A stretch of DNA of 25,511 nucleotides from DASPTT01 sp035623275 (GTDB lineage Bacteria > Actinomycetota > Acidimicrobiia > Acidimicrobiales > UBA8190), in the NCBI GenBank assembly GCA_035623275.1, contig DASPTT010000121.1, positions 1 to 25,511 on the forward strand, given 5' to 3'. How positions within the stretch are numbered: position 1 is the first letter of the stretch; every line of letters starts with the position of its first letter. The position numbers and the translations under genes are program-made. Shown here in pieces: positions 17,327 to 24,431 of the stretch. A model generated the notes under the pieces. It worked only from the letters and a program-made list of their open reading frames with translations, had not been told where the DNA came from and ran no database searches.

Positions 17327-18948
17327 CAGTCGGTCACCGGCACGACGCCGGGGGTGAGGGGCGGCGCGGACGCCTCGAGCGACTCGGCCGCCTCGCGCGA
17401 GCGCTCGAAGAACTCCTTGTGCCGGGCCCGCCAGACGAGCATGAGCGGCACGCCGAGCAGGATCAGGCCGATGCCCAGGACCACCGGCGGCCCCAGGCCC
17501 TTGCGCACGTAGAGGTCCCAGCCGAAGACGCTCACGTTGAAGTGGATGAACTTGAACCAGGCCTGCCCCGGCACGCTCCCGTTGGCCGGGTTGGAGTAGT
17601 AGAAGGCGGCGATCAAGAACATCACCGTCAGGATCACCGCACCGAGGAACGGGACGAGGCCGACGAAGACGAAATTCTTGACGCTCTTGAACAGGTGCTT
17701 GCGGTAGTAGAAGACGCAGGCGTAGCCGGTGATCCCGTAGTAGAAGGCGATGCCGAAGCCCAGGGCGAGGATCGAGTTCCCGAGGACCTCCTTGGGGCTG
17801 AGCCATGTCAGCACCACGTACCACGTGATGGACACGGCGCCGAACACCAGCGTCGAGAAGCCGGGCGTCAGGTACCGGGGGTTGATGTCGGCATAGCGCT
17901 TGGGGAAGGCCTTGTGCACGGCCATCGACAGCGACGACCGGGCCGCGGGCAGGATGGTGGTCTGCGTGGAGGCGGCGGCCGAGGTGAGCACGGCGATCAC
18001 GAGGAGCTTGCCCCACGCCGAGCCGAAGACGTCGGTCGACAGCGCGCCGAGGATGTCGCCCTGATTGTTGGGGTTCGAGAGGAATCCCGCCCCGTGGTAC
18101 GCCTGGGCAGCCGTCGACACGACGAGGTACACGCCGAGCAGGACGAGGGTCGAGAGGACCGCGGCCCGGCCAGGCGTGCGCTTGGCGTCCCTGGACTCCT
18201 CGTTGACGGTAACGGCGGTGTCCCACCCCCAGTAGATGAAGACCGCCGTCAGCATGCCGGCGGACAGCGCGCCCCAGCCCGGCGCGTTGGCCCCGAACAC
18301 CACCTTGAAGGGGTTCAGCCAGCCGATCGACGGGTGCACCGAGTGGGCCACGTGCCCGCCGTAGACCTGGGCCAGGGCGGTGATGGCGAAGGCGATGAGG
18401 ATCACGATCTCGGCACCGAGCAGGAACACCTGCGTGCGGGCCGAGAGCTCGATGCCGACGTAGCAGATGGCGGTCATGACGGCGATCCAGATGACGCCGA
18501 TCACCGTGGTCCAGAAGGTGGACGCGGCCAGCCCGTAGGCCCCGAAGAGCCGGAAGGTGTAGATCCCCGCGATGCTGGCCAGGCTGGGCATGACGATCAG
18601 GTCGGTGACGAGGATCGCCCACCCGCCGATCCACCCCGACTTGGGTCCCATGGCCCGGGTCACCCAGGTGAACGTCGTGCCGCAGTCGGGGTCCGCCCGG
18701 TTCATGTAGTAGTAGGCCGCGGCGATGAAGAGCATGGGCAGGAAGGCGAGGAGCATGACCGAGGGCGCGAAGATGCCGACGCTGCCGGTCACGAACCCCA
18801 GCGATGCGGCCAGGCTGTAGGCGGGGGCGACGGAGGCCACCCCGATGACCAGGCTCGAGAGCAACCCGAGCGCCCCGATCTTGAGGCCCTTGCCGCCCGA
18901 GGCGGGCGTCGACACCGCCATCACGTCGCTCGTCCCCACTGCCGCCAT
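17326..18948 (-). CDS. APC-superfamily amino acid / amine permease
   Basis: A membrane transporter of about 540 residues with some 12 hydrophobic spans. The first spans show the APC pattern: LGLLSSLVIGVASVAPAYSLAASLGFVTG, then LMLLAFLPMLFIAAAYYYMNRADPDCGTTFTWVTRAMGP, close to the conserved TM1-TM3 region of amino acid permeases. A hydrophilic C-terminal tail follows (WRARHKEFFERSREAAESLEASAPP). It should import an amino acid, GABA or polyamine by proton or sodium symport, matching the aminotransferase genes beside it. The ATG at 18948 follows a strong GGGGGGAGGG ribosome site; the frame continues to 18990 but passes through the promoter region. It is the first gene of the minus-strand block and overlaps the universal stress protein gene as TGATG. 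Confidence 0.92.
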   Translation of the reverse strand: MAAVGTSDVMAVSTPASGGKGLKIGALGLLSSLVIGVASVAPAYSLAASLGFVTGSVGIFAPSVMLLAFLPMLFIAAAYYYMNRADPDCGTTFTWVTRAMGPKSGWIGGWAILVTDLIVMPSLASIAGIYTFRLFGAYGLAASTFWTTVIGVIWIAVMTAICYVGIELSARTQVFLLGAEIVILIAFAITALAQVYGGHVAHSVHPSIGWLNPFKVVFGANAPGWGALSAGMLTAVFIYWGWDTAVTVNEESRDAKRTPGRAAVLSTLVLLGVYLVVSTAAQAYHGAGFLSNPNNQGDILGALSTDVFGSAWGKLLVIAVLTSAAASTQTTILPAARSSLSMAVHKAFPKRYADINPRYLTPGFSTLVFGAVSITWYVVLTWLSPKEVLGNSILALGFGIAFYYGITGYACVFYYRKHLFKSVKNFVFVGLVPFLGAVILTVMFLIAAFYYSNPANGSVPGQAWFKFIHFNVSVFGWDLYVRKGLGPPVVLGIGLILLGVPLMLVWRARHKEFFERSREAAESLEASAPPLTPGVVPVTD

Positions 18949-18974
18949 CGGCCCTCCCCCCGGAGTCTGCGAGC

Positions 18975-19003
18975 ATATTCGCAGAGCCATGCCCTACTGA
19001 CAA
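18975..19003 (-). promoter_or_regulatory. Promoter for the permease block
   Basis: On the minus strand TTGTCA (18998-19003) and GAATAT (18975-18980) are separated by exactly 17 bases, a good housekeeping-type -35/-10 pair. Transcription would start near 18967, about 20 bases before the ATG at 18948, leaving room only for the GGGGGGAGGG ribosome site. Confidence 0.6.
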
Positions 19004-19021
19004 GTATTCTCGTTGCAAATC

Positions 19022-19043
19022 GGGAATGAATCGACTGATTCCC
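19022..19043. promoter_or_regulatory. 22-bp near-palindrome, candidate operator
   Basis: Half-sites GGGAAT and ATTCCC are separated by 10 bases with a TCGA centre; 18 of 22 positions are symmetric. It lies in the 183-bp divergent gap between the permease and the second aminotransferase, upstream of the permease -35 box, in a locally AT-richer stretch. The Lrp/AsnC or PucR-like regulator encoded nearby could bind it; this is not shown. Confidence 0.55.
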
Positions 19044-19131
19044 TTGCCGATGCGGTGGCGGATGAGCACGATGGGAAAGGTCGCAACCGAGTCGGAGGAG
19101 CCGGAACCGAGTCAGGGGGAGAGTCAGGCGA

Positions 19132-20502
19132 ATGGTGGACAGCGTCGACACCGAACGGATCAGCGCGCGAGCCCAGGAGATCCGCGCCGAGGAACAGGCT
19201 CGGATGGCGGAGCGGACCCCCAAGTCGCGCGCGCTGTTCGACCAGGCCTGCGCCACCATGCCCCTGGGCGTCGCCTCCTCGTTCCAGGCGGCGGACCCCT
19301 ACCCCATCTACCTGTCGCGCGGACAGGGCGCCCGGGTGTGGGACGTGGACGGCAACGAGTACGTCGACTACCACAACGGCTTCGGCTCCATGGCCGTCGG
19401 CCACGCGCACCCCAAGATCGTGGAGGCCATCGAGCGCGCGGCGCGCACGGGCACGCACTTCGCGGTGACCACCGAGGCCACGGTGCTGTTGGCCGAGGAG
19501 CTGTGCCGGCGCTTCCGCCTCGAGCGTGTCCGGTTCGTCAACTCGGGCACCGAGGCGACGATGGACGCCATCCGGGTCGCCCGCGGGGTCACGGGGCGCG
19601 ACGTGATCTGCAAGATCGAGGGCTCCTACCACGGGCACCACGACGCCGTGATGTTCTCGCTGACCCAGGGCCTCATGCACGTGGAGGAGGACCTGCACCT
19701 CGTGGAGACGCCCGCCTCCCTGGGCATCCCCAAGGAGATGGCCCGCTGGACCACGGCGGTCCCCTACAACGACCTCGCCGCCGTCGAGCGGCTGTTCGAC
19801 CGGCGCGCCCAGGAGATCGCTGCCTTCATCATCGAACCGGTGATGATGAACATCGGCATCGTCCTGCCGCGCCCGGGCTATCTGGAAGGGCTGCGCGAGC
19901 TCTGCACCCACCACGGCGTGGTGCTCATCTTCGACGAGGTCAAGTGCGGAGCGACCATCGCCGCGGGCGGCGCCATCGAGCGGTTCGGTGTGCAGCCCGA
20001 CCTCGCCTGCTTCGCCAAGTCGATCGCCGGCGGCGTGCCCGCAGGCGCCTTCGGCGGCAAGGCCGAGCTCATGGACCACATCGGCCGGGGGGTGGCCCAG
20101 CAGGGGACCTTCAACGGCAATCCTCTGGCCGCGGCGGCGGGTCTGGCCGCCCTGACCGAGGTGCTCACGCCCGACGCCTACGAGCGCTTCAAGCACCTCG
20201 GCGCCCGCCTGGCCGAGGGATGCCGGCGTGCCATGACGACGACCGGCCTGCCTGCGCACGTGATCGACCTGGGCTGCAAGGGGTGCGTGTCGTACCGCAG
20301 CGAACCACTGGTCGACTACCGCAGCTTCCTCGAGACCAACGCGGACCTCTTCGACGCCTCCTGGTCCTGGCTGGTCAACCGCGGCATCTTCATGACGCCG
20401 GGGAACGAGGACCAGTGGACCCTGTCGGTGCAGCACGACGACGGGGACATCGACCGCTTCATCGACACCTTCGGCGAGTTCTGCGTCGCCGTCATGCGCT
20501 GA
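19132..20502 (+). CDS. Class III PLP aminotransferase, HemL / beta-amino acid type
   Basis: A 456-residue fold-type I PLP enzyme of the group that holds glutamate-1-semialdehyde aminomutase (HemL) and beta-amino acid (such as beta-phenylalanine) aminotransferases. Motifs: FVNSGTEATMDAIRVARG (135-152), IEGSYHGHHDAVM (162-174), FIIEPVMMN (232-240), FDEVKCGATIAAGG (267-280) with Asp268, and CFAKSIAGGVPAGAFGG (293-309) with Lys296 as the Schiff-base lysine. The DEVKCG sequence differs from the DEVMTGFR of true HemL, and the N-terminus is about 30 residues longer, so haem synthesis is unlikely; a catabolic transaminase or aminomutase acting on an amine or beta-amino acid fits the setting better. 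GGGGGAGAG lies about 9 bases before the ATG. It diverges from the permease block and ends 17 bp from the convergent oxidase gene. Confidence 0.9.
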   Translation: MVDSVDTERISARAQEIRAEEQARMAERTPKSRALFDQACATMPLGVASSFQAADPYPIYLSRGQGARVWDVDGNEYVDYHNGFGSMAVGHAHPKIVEAIERAARTGTHFAVTTEATVLLAEELCRRFRLERVRFVNSGTEATMDAIRVARGVTGRDVICKIEGSYHGHHDAVMFSLTQGLMHVEEDLHLVETPASLGIPKEMARWTTAVPYNDLAAVERLFDRRAQEIAAFIIEPVMMNIGIVLPRPGYLEGLRELCTHHGVVLIFDEVKCGATIAAGGAIERFGVQPDLACFAKSIAGGVPAGAFGGKAELMDHIGRGVAQQGTFNGNPLAAAAGLAALTEVLTPDAYERFKHLGARLAEGCRRAMTTTGLPAHVIDLGCKGCVSYRSEPLVDYRSFLETNADLFDASWSWLVNRGIFMTPGNEDQWTLSVQHDDGDIDRFIDTFGEFCVAVMR

Positions 20503-20519
20503 CGTTGCCGCCGGTGCGC

Positions 20520-21830
20520 TCAGCGGCCCAGGGCGTCGCGCGCCTGGTACCAGAGCCCGGCCGCGGGCAGCAGGGCGGGCACGCGGGCGGGGCCCGGGAT
20601 CGCCGGCCAGCGCCGTCCGGCGAAGGCGGGCAACTCGCCGGTGCCCGCCAGCCATCGCCCGACCGCCCGGCCGAAATGGGTGGACAGGGCCACCCCGGTG
20701 CCGCAGTAGCCCATGGCGTAGACGGCGCCGAAGGCGGGATCCCGTCCCACGTGCGGCAGCCGGTCGGCTGTCAAGCCCACCTGGCCGCCCCAGGCCCGGG
20801 CCACCGCCACACCCCGCAGCTGGGGGTGGATGCGCACCATGGCGTCGTACAGGCGGTCGCGCGCCTGGGCCAACGTGGTGGGGGCGAAGGACGTGCGCCC
20901 GCCGAAGAGCACCCGCCGGCCGTCGGGCGAGGCGCGCCAGTAGTGGAGGAAGTTCCTGGTGTCGAAGAGCATCCTCCCCGCCGGGCTCACCGAGGTGACC
21001 TGCTGCGGGTCGAGCGGCTCGGTGGCGATGAGGAAGCTCCCGACCGCCAGGATCCGCCGGCCCAGCCACGGCACCAGTGCGCGGTCGGTGGTCCCGTCGG
21101 TGGCGACGACCACGTCGCGGGCGCGCAGGGGCCCGCGTGGTGTGTGCACGACGAAACCGGGGCCGGAGCGGGCCAGCGCCGTCGCCGGCGTCAGGTCGTG
21201 GAGCGACACGCCCGCGGCCTCGGCCGCGGCGACCATCCCGGCGGTCAGGCGCCCGGGGTCGAGCGCGCCGCTGCGCTCGACGACGAGGCCGCCCTCGAAC
21301 CGGGTGGATCCCACCTCCGACCGGACCGCCCGAGCGTCGAGGAACCTCGCCTCCTCCCCGATCGAGCGGTGCACGGCGGCAACCTGCCGCAGCCGCAGCG
21401 CCGCCCTCGGGTGGTGTGCGAGCTCGAGGTGCCCGCTGCGCCGCCAACCGCAGTCGATGCCGAGCTCGCCGATCAGGGCATCGAGCCCCTCGAAGGCGGC
21501 GACGGTCTCGTCCCACAGCCGGCGGCCGCCGGGCAGGGCGAGCAGGGAGGCCAGGTCCAGCTTCCCCCCGGGGTGGACCATGCCCCCGTTGCGGCTGCTG
21601 GCGCCGTGCCCCACCACGTCACGCTCGAGCAGCGCGACCCGTCGTCCGGCCAGCGCCAGCTCGCGCGCGGCGGCCAGCCCGGTGAGGCCCCCGCCGACCA
21701 CGGCCACCTCGACGTGCGCCTCGACGGCGGCGACGTCGGCGGGGCGGGCCGGCGCGGCGTCCCACCAGTAGGGCACGGGCAGGTAGTCGTCGGTGAGCGG
21801 GGCGATGGCGCTGCGCATCGGGACCACCAT
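20520..21830 (-). CDS. FAD-dependent amine oxidase, PuuB/OrdL-like (DAO family)
   Basis: About 436 residues. The protein begins with the LPVPYWWD element typical of gamma-glutamylputrescine oxidase-like proteins, followed by the FAD Rossmann motif VAVVGGGLTGLAAARELALAG with ALLERD, then GHGASSRNGGMVHPGG, the DAO-family flavin contact region. The C-terminal part has WGGQVGLTADRLPHVGRD and AMGYCGTGVALSTHFGRAVGRWLAG, the second FAD-binding signature. Such enzymes oxidise a C-N bond of an amine or imino acid to an aldehyde plus hydrogen peroxide. Together with two transaminases and a permease it suggests amine or polyamine breakdown. No gamma-glutamylputrescine synthetase gene (puuA) is in the window, so the exact substrate is open. 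ATG codons at 21830 and 21818 are both possible starts; 62 bp separate it from the divergent Lrp gene. Confidence 0.9.
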   Translation of the reverse strand: MVVPMRSAIAPLTDDYLPVPYWWDAAPARPADVAAVEAHVEVAVVGGGLTGLAAARELALAGRRVALLERDVVGHGASSRNGGMVHPGGKLDLASLLALPGGRRLWDETVAAFEGLDALIGELGIDCGWRRSGHLELAHHPRAALRLRQVAAVHRSIGEEARFLDARAVRSEVGSTRFEGGLVVERSGALDPGRLTAGMVAAAEAAGVSLHDLTPATALARSGPGFVVHTPRGPLRARDVVVATDGTTDRALVPWLGRRILAVGSFLIATEPLDPQQVTSVSPAGRMLFDTRNFLHYWRASPDGRRVLFGGRTSFAPTTLAQARDRLYDAMVRIHPQLRGVAVARAWGGQVGLTADRLPHVGRDPAFGAVYAMGYCGTGVALSTHFGRAVGRWLAGTGELPAFAGRRWPAIPGPARVPALLPAAGLWYQARDALGR

Positions 21831-21892
21831 GCCCGCGCCCTGCCCGCTCGACAAGGTCTGCTGCCCGCATCGCCGGACCCGGAGGCAACGCC

Positions 21893-22360
21893 ATGACGAA
21901 GCGGGAGCAACCCGCGCTCGACGACATCGACCGACTGATCATCGGCGAGCTCCAGGTCGACGGGCGCAAGCCCTACACGCAGATGGCCCCGGTCGTCGGC
22001 CTCTCCGAGGCCGCCGTGCGCCAACGCGTCCAGCGGCTCATCGACTCGGGCGTCATGCAGATCGTCGCCGTGACCGATCCCAAGGTCCTTGGCTTCAGCC
22101 GCCAGGCGATGATCGGGCTCCGGGTCGACGGCGACGCGCTGGCGGTGGCCGACGCCGTGGGGGCGCTCGCCGAGGTGGAGTACGTGGTGCTCACCGCCGG
22201 CGCCTTCGACGTGCTCGTCGAGGTCGTCGTGGAGGACGACGAGTCGCTCCTCGAGATCCTCAACGAGAAGATCCGCAAGATCCCCGGCGTGCAGACCACG
22301 GAGACCTACGTGTACCTGCGCATCCACAAGGAGACGTACCAGTGGGGCGCCGCCACCTGA
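21893..22360 (+). CDS. Lrp/AsnC-family transcriptional regulator
   Basis: A 155-residue regulator. The N-terminal winged helix-turn-helix reads LDDIDRLIIGELQVDGRKPYTQMAPVVGLSEAAVRQRVQRLIDSGVMQIVAV (about residues 9-60); the C-terminal RAM ligand-binding domain reads RQAMIGLRVDGDALAVADAVGALAEVEYVVLTAGAFDVLVEVVVEDDESLLEIL (about 70-125). Such proteins form dimers or octamers and respond to an amino acid. GGAGG lies 6 bases ahead of the ATG. It is divergent from the PuuB-like oxidase, 62 bp away, a usual arrangement in which the regulator controls the oxidase and itself. The inducer is probably the amino compound handled by this locus. Confidence 0.95.
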   Translation: MTKREQPALDDIDRLIIGELQVDGRKPYTQMAPVVGLSEAAVRQRVQRLIDSGVMQIVAVTDPKVLGFSRQAMIGLRVDGDALAVADAVGALAEVEYVVLTAGAFDVLVEVVVEDDESLLEILNEKIRKIPGVQTTETYVYLRIHKETYQWGAAT

Positions 22361-22450
22361 CGTCGCGCTGCGGCCCGCACCGCGGATCGCGTCGCTCAGG
22401 GAAGGTGTGCGGAGGGAAGCCGCATCAGGGGAAGCGTCGAGGGCAGCGCA

Positions 22451-22807
22451 TCACGGGAAGTTGGAGCCGGCAGGGCCGCCGGTCGCGGGCGCAGGCACCG
22501 GGCGCGTGGTCGTCGTGGTGGTGGGCGGCAAGGTCGTGGTGGTGGTCGTGGTGGTGGTGGTCGGGGCCGTGGTCGGGGCCGTGGTCGACCCCGCGGCGGC
22601 CGTGGCGGGCTGGAGGCCCGTCGTCGTCGTGACCGCGGGGTCCGAGGGGCGGGTCACCGGCGCGGGTGACGAGCAGGCACCGAGCAGCGCGCCGACGCAG
22701 AGGGCGCCGGACCCCGCGAGCAGGGCGAGCCGCCATGCGCCCTTCGTGCCGGACCCGGTCCCCTCCGGCAGGCCGCCGGGTGCCTTCGCCTTGCCACCGA
22801 TCCCCAT
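22451..22807 (-). CDS. Putative Thr-rich lipoprotein
   Basis: A 118-residue protein of unknown function. A basic N-terminus (MGIGGKAKAPGG...GTKGAWR) leads into a hydrophobic stretch (LALLAGSGALCVGALLGACSS) ending in LGAC, which fits a lipobox with Cys45 as the lipidated residue. The mature part is almost wholly low-complexity: TTAPTTAPTTTTTTTTTTLPP then TTTTTT and a Pro/Ala/Gly tail ending SNFP. It has no folded domain, so it is probably a surface or linker peptide, or a cut-down remnant of a larger lipoprotein. No ribosome site precedes the ATG; a GATAAT lies just ahead of it. The gene is convergent with the Lrp gene (90 bp). Confidence 0.65.
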   Translation of the reverse strand: MGIGGKAKAPGGLPEGTGSGTKGAWRLALLAGSGALCVGALLGACSSPAPVTRPSDPAVTTTTGLQPATAAAGSTTAPTTAPTTTTTTTTTTLPPTTTTTTRPVPAPATGGPAGSNFP

Positions 22808-22813
22808 GGCGCC

Positions 22814-22819
22814 ATTATC
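22814..22819 (-). promoter_or_regulatory. -10 box suggesting a leaderless lipoprotein mRNA
   Basis: GATAAT on the minus strand ends 6 bases before the ATG at 22807, the spacing expected when transcription starts at the A of the start codon. The absence of a ribosome site agrees. The -35 region is not recognisable. Confidence 0.4.
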
Positions 22820-22954
22820 GCCTGCCGGCGTACCGCGTTGGCCCACCCTCACGTGCATCGCCGCGGCGCGCCGTCGTCCGGACGCCTTCCCGGTACCATG
22901 GCGCCGCTCGGGCGGTCCGGGGTGGGAATCAGATGGCGGAGAGGGGCATCGCCG

Positions 22955-23416
22955 ATGCGTACTGAGGACCTCGAGGCGATCCTTCGCCTCAAGCACGCCT
23001 ATTTCCGCCTGCTCGACACCAAGCGCTTCGACGAGCTCGGCGAGCTGCTCACCGAGGACGTGACCACGGCCTACCAGTCCGGCGCGCTCACCTTCGCCGG
23101 CCGCGACGCGGTGGTGTCCTTCCTCGTCGAGTCGCTCGGTAGCCCCGGGATCGTCACGATGCACCACGGGCACCACCCGGAGATCACCTTCCTCGACGAC
23201 ACGAACGCCGCGGGCATCTGGTACCTCGAGGACCGGGTGATCGTCCCGGAGCACGACTTCGAGATCCACGGCACCGCGCTCTACGACGACCGCTACGTCA
23301 AGACCGGTGGCGGATGGAAGATCCGTCACACGGGTTACGAACGCATCTTCGAGCAGCAGCGCCGCCCGTCGACCGGCGGGATCCTCTCCTTCACCTCGCG
23401 CTTCGACGAGCACTGA
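22955..23416 (+). CDS. SnoaL/NTF2-fold protein (ring-hydroxylating dioxygenase beta or SnoaL_4-like)
   Basis: A 153-residue single-domain protein of the NTF2 superfamily: EAILRLKHAYFRLLDTKRFDELGELLTEDVTTAY, FAGRDAVVSFLVESLG, TMHHGHHPEITFLDDTNAAGIWYLEDRVI and YDDRYVKTGGGWKIRHTGYERIFE follow the usual helix-then-curved-sheet order. Small members of this set act as hydratases, isomerases or cyclases on ring compounds, often with a His/Asp pair; HHGHHPE supplies candidate histidines. Substrate unknown. ATG at 22955 is chosen because the family fold begins at once and GAGAGGGG lies ahead; an upstream frame to 22838 looks non-coding. Its 3' end overlaps the 3' end of the convergent MDR gene by 26 bp. 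Confidence 0.85.
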   Translation: MRTEDLEAILRLKHAYFRLLDTKRFDELGELLTEDVTTAYQSGALTFAGRDAVVSFLVESLGSPGIVTMHHGHHPEITFLDDTNAAGIWYLEDRVIVPEHDFEIHGTALYDDRYVKTGGGWKIRHTGYERIFEQQRRPSTGGILSFTSRFDEH

Positions 23417-24422
23417 GCGCGCCCTGCCCGGCGTCGCCGGGCGCCTCGGCGGAGGGGACGAGGACGACCTTGCCCGTGACGCCCCGCTCGATCAGCGCGC
23501 GCATGGCATCGGGGGCCGCCTCGAGCGGGAGCTCCGCGGGGACGACGGGGTGCAGGCGGCCGGCCGCGAGCATGGCGAGGACCTCGCCGACCAGGATGCG
23601 GTTGGCGGCCATGTCGGCGAAGGCCCACGCGCCCCAGTCGACCCCGATGACGGACCGGTTGCGCAGGAGGACCTGGTTCAGGGGCACCGAGGCGATGGGC
23701 CCCGAGGCGAACCCGATCACGAGGAACCGCCCGAAGGGCCCGAGGGCCCGCAGGGCCGGCTCGCTGTGGTGCCCGCCGACAGGGTCGACCACCACGTCGA
23801 GCTCGCCGCCGGCGAGCTCCCGGGCGCGGGTCTTGAGGTCCTCCTCCTCGTAGGCGATGGCCGCGTACGCGCCCATGGCCAGCGCCGCCGCGCGCTTGTC
23901 GGGCGACGAGGCCGCGGCCACGACCTCGGCGCCGAGGGCCCGGGCCACGTCGACGGCGGCGAGCCCGATGCCCCCGCCGGCCCCGAGGACCAGCACGTGC
24001 TCGCCCGCGGCCAGCGTGGTGCGCCGGGTGAGGGCGAAGAGCATCGTGGCGTAGCTCTGGACGCACGAGGCCGCCTGCCCGAGGCCCAGACCCTCGGGCA
24101 CCGGGTGCACCGAGGCCGCGGGCAGGGCCACCTGCTCGGCGAACGCGCCCAGGCCGGTGATGGCCAGCACCCGGTCGCCCGGGGCGAGGCCGGCGACCCC
24201 CTCGCCCAGCGCCACGACCTCGCCGGCGATCTCGCCCCCGGGGACGTAGGGCGTGGGCGGCTTGATCTGGTACCGGCCCTGGGCCATGAGCCCGTCGACG
24301 TAGTTGACCCCCGCGGCGCGAACTGCCACCACCACCTGGCCGGGACCCGGCACCGGCGCGGGCCGCTCCTCGACCACCAGGCCCTCCAGGGGACCGAGCG
24401 AACGGCAGACGACGGCGCGCAC
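23391..24422 (-). CDS. Zinc-independent MDR oxidoreductase (quinone oxidoreductase-like)
   Basis: A 343-residue medium-chain dehydrogenase/reductase that transfers hydride from NADPH to a quinone or enone. The GroES-like half has VVVAVRAAGVNYVDGLMAQGRYQIKPPTPYVPGGEIAGEVVALGEGV (about 30-76) with the GDRV turn; the cysteine and histidine zinc ligands of alcohol dehydrogenases are missing. The Rossmann half carries VLVLGAGGGIGLAAVDVARALGAEVVAAASS (about 143-173) and DVVVDPVGG. The C-terminal tail (EAPGDAGQGALSARRSAR) is extra and runs into the convergent gene. GTG start at 24422. The ABC1-like gene lies upstream on the same strand with only 9 bp between, so the two are probably one unit. Confidence 0.92.
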   Translation of the reverse strand: MRAVVCRSLGPLEGLVVEERPAPVPGPGQVVVAVRAAGVNYVDGLMAQGRYQIKPPTPYVPGGEIAGEVVALGEGVAGLAPGDRVLAITGLGAFAEQVALPAASVHPVPEGLGLGQAASCVQSYATMLFALTRRTTLAAGEHVLVLGAGGGIGLAAVDVARALGAEVVAAASSPDKRAAALAMGAYAAIAYEEEDLKTRARELAGGELDVVVDPVGGHHSEPALRALGPFGRFLVIGFASGPIASVPLNQVLLRNRSVIGVDWGAWAFADMAANRILVGEVLAMLAAGRLHPVVPAELPLEAAPDAMRALIERGVTGKVVLVPSAEAPGDAGQGALSARRSAR

Positions 24423-24431
24423 GGCGTTCGC

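Noticed and set aside
19132..20502. Assignment as hemL (glutamate-1-semialdehyde aminomutase)
   Set aside because: The DEV motif differs, the N-terminus is longer, and the neighbours are catabolic and transport genes, not haem genes.
18994..21896. Very long open frames on both strands across the HemL-like and oxidase genes
   Set aside because: They are out-of-frame shadows; the in-phase products of the two annotated genes carry full catalytic motifs, and these alternatives do not.
22510..22600. GGT/GTC-rich repetitive DNA as a tandem repeat or regulatory array
   Set aside because: It is explained by the threonine codon tract of the small lipoprotein on the minus strand.
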